Assembly (NCBI GenBank): GCA_963711315.1 | Contig: CAVQDQ010000002.1 | Span: 496,001 to 560,000 of the forward strand | DNA length: 64,000 bases | Direction: 5' to 3' | Source: PALSA-612 sp963711315 | GTDB lineage: Bacteria; Actinomycetota; Thermoleophilia; Gaiellales; Gaiellaceae | Shown: positions 61,437 to 64,000 of the stretch, piece after piece | How positions within the stretch are numbered: position 1 is the stretch's first letter | Layout: each line of letters opens with the position of its first letter | Notes under the pieces: model-generated | The model's input: the letters and a program-made list of their open reading frames with translations, nothing else | What the model was told of the DNA's origin: nothing | Database searches by the model: none | Made by a program: the position numbers and the translations under genes

Positions 61437-61898
61437 GTGATCCTCGCCGACTACACCGCTTCGGACTTTGCGTGGCTGGCACTCGCGGCGTTTCTCTGCC
61501 TCGTCGGCGTCGGGCTGTTCTACGCGCTCTTCCGGCTCGGCGAGACGCTGGGCCAGACCACGAAGACCATCGAGCACACCGAGGCAGAGCTCCTGCCCGT
61601 GATCCACAAGGGAGGCGAGACGCTCGACCGCGTGAACCGCGAGCTCGACAAGGTCGACGTGGCCACTGACAGCGCGCTGGCTGCCGTCCAGGCCGCCGAC
61701 AAGACCGTGCGGACGGTCACCAGCGCGGTCACGTACCCCGTGCAGAAGCTCGCGGGGCTGATCGCAGGCGTGCGTACCGGCTTCTCGTCACTTGTGTCCG
61801 GCCGCAACTTCGGCGACGCCATGGCGACGGCGCGAGACGCCGCCGAGAAGCGCGAACGAGATCTGGCCGACGAAGTCGCCGCCGCCGACCGCGGCTAG
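61437..61898 (+). CDS. DUF948-family membrane-anchored protein
   Basis: 153 residues. One N-terminal span (FAWLALAAFLCLVGVGLFYAL), then long helices: TLGQTTKTIEHTEAELLPVI and VNRELDKVDVATDSALAAV, as in DUF948 general-stress-type proteins. Function unknown; likely a peripheral coiled-coil tether. GTG 61437 lies 7 bases after TAACAT, which contains the mnmA stop codon. Confidence 0.83.
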   Translation: MILADYTASDFAWLALAAFLCLVGVGLFYALFRLGETLGQTTKTIEHTEAELLPVIHKGGETLDRVNRELDKVDVATDSALAAVQAADKTVRTVTSAVTYPVQKLAGLIAGVRTGFSSLVSGRNFGDAMATARDAAEKRERDLADEVAAADRG

Positions 61899-61920
61899 CC
61901 TCCGCCCTACAATCGAGGCC

Positions 61921-64000
61921 ATGCGGACGAGCGCCGAGCTGCGCGAGGGATTCCAGTCGTTCTTCGAGTCGAAGGGCCACAAGCGCGTGCCCTCGGCCTC
62001 GCTCATCCCGCGTGCCGACGACCGCTCGACGCTCCTCACGAGCGCCGGCATGCAGCCGATGATGCCGTACTTCCTCGGCCTCGAGACGCCGCCCGCGCCG
62101 CTGCTGACGACCTCGCAGAAGTCCTTCCGGACGCAGGACATCGACGAGGTCGGCCTCGACGGCCACCACCTGACGTTCTTCGAGATGCTCGGCAACTTCT
62201 CGTTCGGGCAGTACTTCAAGGAAGGCGCGATCGAGTTCGCACGGGAGTTCGTCCAGGAGCACATGCGGCTCGACTGGGAACGCGTCTGGGTGACCGTGCA
62301 TGCCGGCGATCCGCAGCTGAAGCTCGGTCCCGACGAAGTGGCGATCGAGCTCTGGCAGCGCGTGGGCATGCCGATCGAGCGGATCGTGCCGCTGCCGACC
62401 GCCGAGAACTTCTGGTCGGTCGGCGGCCCGGGCCCGTGCGGCCCGGACTCCGAGATGTACTACGACTGGGGTGAGGAGCACGGCTGCGGCGAGCCCGACT
62501 GTGCGCCGGCCTGCCCGCGCTGCGCGCGGTTCCTCGAGTTCTGGAACCTCGTCTTCATGAGCTACGAGCAGCACCCCGACGGCACGCTGACGCCCCTTCC
62601 GAAGGAGAACATCGACACGGGCCTCGGGCTCGAGCGCGGCGCGGCGATCCTCCAGGACGTCATGTCGGTCTACGAGACCGACGGGTACCAGCAGATCATG
62701 GAGTGGATCGCCGCCGAGTCCGGCGTGGCGTACGGGGACTCGCCGGCCGCGACGAAGGCGCACCGCATCCTCGCCGACCACGGTCGCGGCATGACGTTCC
62801 TCGTGGCCGACGGCGTCACGCCCTCGAACGAGGGGCGCGGCTACGTTCTGCGCCGCATCATCCGGCGCGCCGTGCTGCAGGCCCGTCGCATCGGGCTCGA
62901 GGACATGTGGCGGCTGCCGGCGGTCGTCGTCGAGCAGATGGGCGACGCCTATCCCGAGCTGCGGCGAGGAGGCCGACGAAGATCGAGCGCGAGATCAAGG
63001 CCGAGGAGGAGCGCTTCTCGGAGACGCTCGCCCGGGGCCTGGAGCGCTTCGAGGAGCTCGCCGGTCAGCCTGCGATCTCGGCCGAGGACGCGTTCACGCT
63101 CGCGGCGACCTACGGCTTTCCCGTCGAGCTCACCGTCGAGCTGGCAGAGGAGCGGGGCCAGCCGGTGGACGTCGACGGCTACCGCGCGCTCATGCAGCGA
63201 GCATCGCGAGGTCTCACGCGGAGGCGCCGTCCAAGGCGTGCGCGCGATCGAGGGAGCGCGAACCGAGTTCGTCGGCTACGAGAAGACCGAGGTGCTCACG
63301 GCGATCGCGGCGCTGGAGCCGGACGAGGACGGCCGCTTCCGCGCCAAGCTCCACGAGTCGCCCTTCTATGCCGAGGGCGGCGGCCAGGTCTCGGACGCCG
63401 GCTTCATCGAGCACGAGGAGACCGGTGCGCGCGCCGAGCTCGTCGCCGCGGTGCGCGCCGGAGAGGACCAGACGCTGCTCTTCGAGGGCGAGGGCTTCGC
63501 CGTCGGCGACCGCGTGCGCGCGGTCGTCCCGTGGAGCCATCGCTTTCCGACGATGGCGAACCACACCGCCACCCATCTCCTGCACAAGGCGCTCCAGGAA
63601 GAGCTCGGCGACCACGTGCGGCAGGCCGGCTCTGCTGTCCGCCCGGACAAGCTCCGCTTCGACTTCACCCACGGGCAGGCGATGACGCCCGAGGAGCGGG
63701 CCGCCGTCGAGCGGCGCGTGAACGAGAGGGTGTTCGAGAACCTGCCCGTCCTCGCGTACGTCGTGCCGATCGAGGAGGCGCGGAAGATGGGTGCGACGAT
63801 GCTCTTCGGCGAGAAGTACGGCGACGACGTCCGCGTGATCGAGATCCCCGGCTACTCGCTGGAGCTCTGCGGCGGCACGCACGTCGCGAAGACGGCCGAG
63901 ATCGGCCCGTTCGTCATCCTCTCCGAGGGCTCGGTCGCCTCGGGCGTGCGCCGGATCGAGGCCGTCACGTCCGGTGAGGCGTACGCTCTGCTCAAAGCCG
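61921..64000 (+). CDS. alaS: Alanyl-tRNA synthetase (3' partial, two compensating frame breaks)
   Basis: Class II synthetase with editing domain. N-terminal motifs: LREGFQSFFESKGHKRVPSASLIP, LLTSAGMQPMMPYF, FEMLGNFSFGQYFKEGAIE, and NLVFMSYEQHPDGTLTPLP. The frame is open to the window end, but from about 62970 to 63205 the correct sequence (KIEREIKAEEERFSETLARG to QPVDVDGYRALM) lies in another frame, so two opposite indels bracket it. The editing domain shows HTATHLLHKAL, and the zinc-site CGGTHV follows. ATG lies 7 bases after TACAAT. The C-terminal part is outside the window. Confidence 0.92.
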   Translation, partial: MRTSAELREGFQSFFESKGHKRVPSASLIPRADDRSTLLTSAGMQPMMPYFLGLETPPAPLLTTSQKSFRTQDIDEVGLDGHHLTFFEMLGNFSFGQYFKEGAIEFAREFVQEHMRLDWERVWVTVHAGDPQLKLGPDEVAIELWQRVGMPIERIVPLPTAENFWSVGGPGPCGPDSEMYYDWGEEHGCGEPDCAPACPRCARFLEFWNLVFMSYEQHPDGTLTPLPKENIDTGLGLERGAAILQDVMSVYETDGYQQIMEWIAAESGVAYGDSPAATKAHRILADHGRGMTFLVADGVTPSNEGRGYVLRRIIRRAVLQARRIGLEDMWRLPAVVVEQMGDAYPELRRGGRRRSSARSRPRRSASRRRSPGAWSASRSSPVSLRSRPRTRSRSRRPTAFPSSSPSSWQRSGASRWTSTATARSCSEHREVSRGGAVQGVRAIEGARTEFVGYEKTEVLTAIAALEPDEDGRFRAKLHESPFYAEGGGQVSDAGFIEHEETGARAELVAAVRAGEDQTLLFEGEGFAVGDRVRAVVPWSHRFPTMANHTATHLLHKALQEELGDHVRQAGSAVRPDKLRFDFTHGQAMTPEERAAVERRVNERVFENLPVLAYVVPIEEARKMGATMLFGEKYGDDVRVIEIPGYSLELCGGTHVAKTAEIGPFVILSEGSVASGVRRIEAVTSGEAYALLKA

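Noticed and set aside
1..64000. CRISPR arrays, insertion sequences, prophage or integrase/att sites
   Set aside because: I saw no regularly spaced repeats, transposase or integrase motifs, or phage structural genes, and base composition is even throughout.

Overview
This is about 64 kb of high-GC (roughly two-thirds G+C) bacterial chromosome from an actinobacterium-like organism. The evidence is a division and cell-wall cluster without ftsA or ddl, a MurE with the DNPR motif (meso-diaminopimelate wall), many GTG starts, TAnnnT -10 elements, and leaderless mRNAs. Short MurC and MurD, a stand-alone proline dehydrogenase beside an R2lox protein, and high-GC dense packing suggest deep-branching Actinobacteria such as Thermoleophilia; that placement is inference. 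There are no insertion sequences, prophage, CRISPR or rRNA genes. There are two tRNAs (Glu-CUC and Gln-CUG).

Layout. 1-16.3 kb: mraZ-rsmH-ftsL-ftsI, murE-murF-mraY-(methyltransferase)-murD-ftsW-murG-murC, murB-(methyltransferase)-ftsQ, ftsZ. 16.3-22.4 kb: glycine cleavage genes gcvT-H-PA-PB, then proline dehydrogenase and an R2lox ligand-binding oxidase in one tight operon. 22.3-29.4 kb: sulfotransferase, rlmN, threonine aldolase, Ca2+/H+ antiporter, endonuclease IV, gltX. 29.4-34.6 kb: an M3-like peptidase, a cupin, then an M4 (protealysin-like) protease / emfourin inhibitor / DNA-RNA nuclease operon. 34.9-44.3 kb: tRNA-Glu, two membrane proteins, formimino-THF cyclodeaminase, an ECF sigma factor with a small leader-like protein, a subtilase and a GAF protein, a previously uncallable 43-residue acidic peptide gene, an MFS/cyclic-nucleotide fusion, tRNA-Gln, an HD protein and ubiX. 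44.3-49.6 kb: a heterodimeric ABC exporter, cupin, uracil-DNA glycosylase, methyltransferase. 49.6-54.9 kb: a complete histidine-degradation operon (formiminotransferase, hutH, hutU, hutI). 55-64 kb: metallo-hydrolase, hisS, aspS, small envelope proteins, SnoaL-like protein, mnmA, DUF948 protein and alaS (cut by the window end).

Two things dominate interpretation. First, at least fifteen genes carry reading-frame breaks of one base, often several in one essential gene (aspS has about five, alaS two compensating ones). They cluster at 57-63 kb and are absent from 30-32 kb and 34-48 kb, so I read them as assembly or base-calling indels. They create false fusions (GcvPB-proline dehydrogenase, HisS-AspS) that should not be taken as biology. 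Second, about 22 start codons sit 6-9 bases after a TAnnnT hexamer, exactly where transcription should start. Four head-to-head gene pairs are separated by only 18-29 bp, and three of them share one near-symmetric -10 heptamer.

Most promising for novelty: the symmetric bidirectional leaderless promoters; the duplicated gltX 5' end with a 12-bp hairpin; the M4 protease-emfourin-nuclease module with its own operator-like promoter; the sigma/leader-like peptide/subtilase/GAF cluster next to an unannotated acidic peptide gene; and an MnmA with a NifU-like N-terminal domain.
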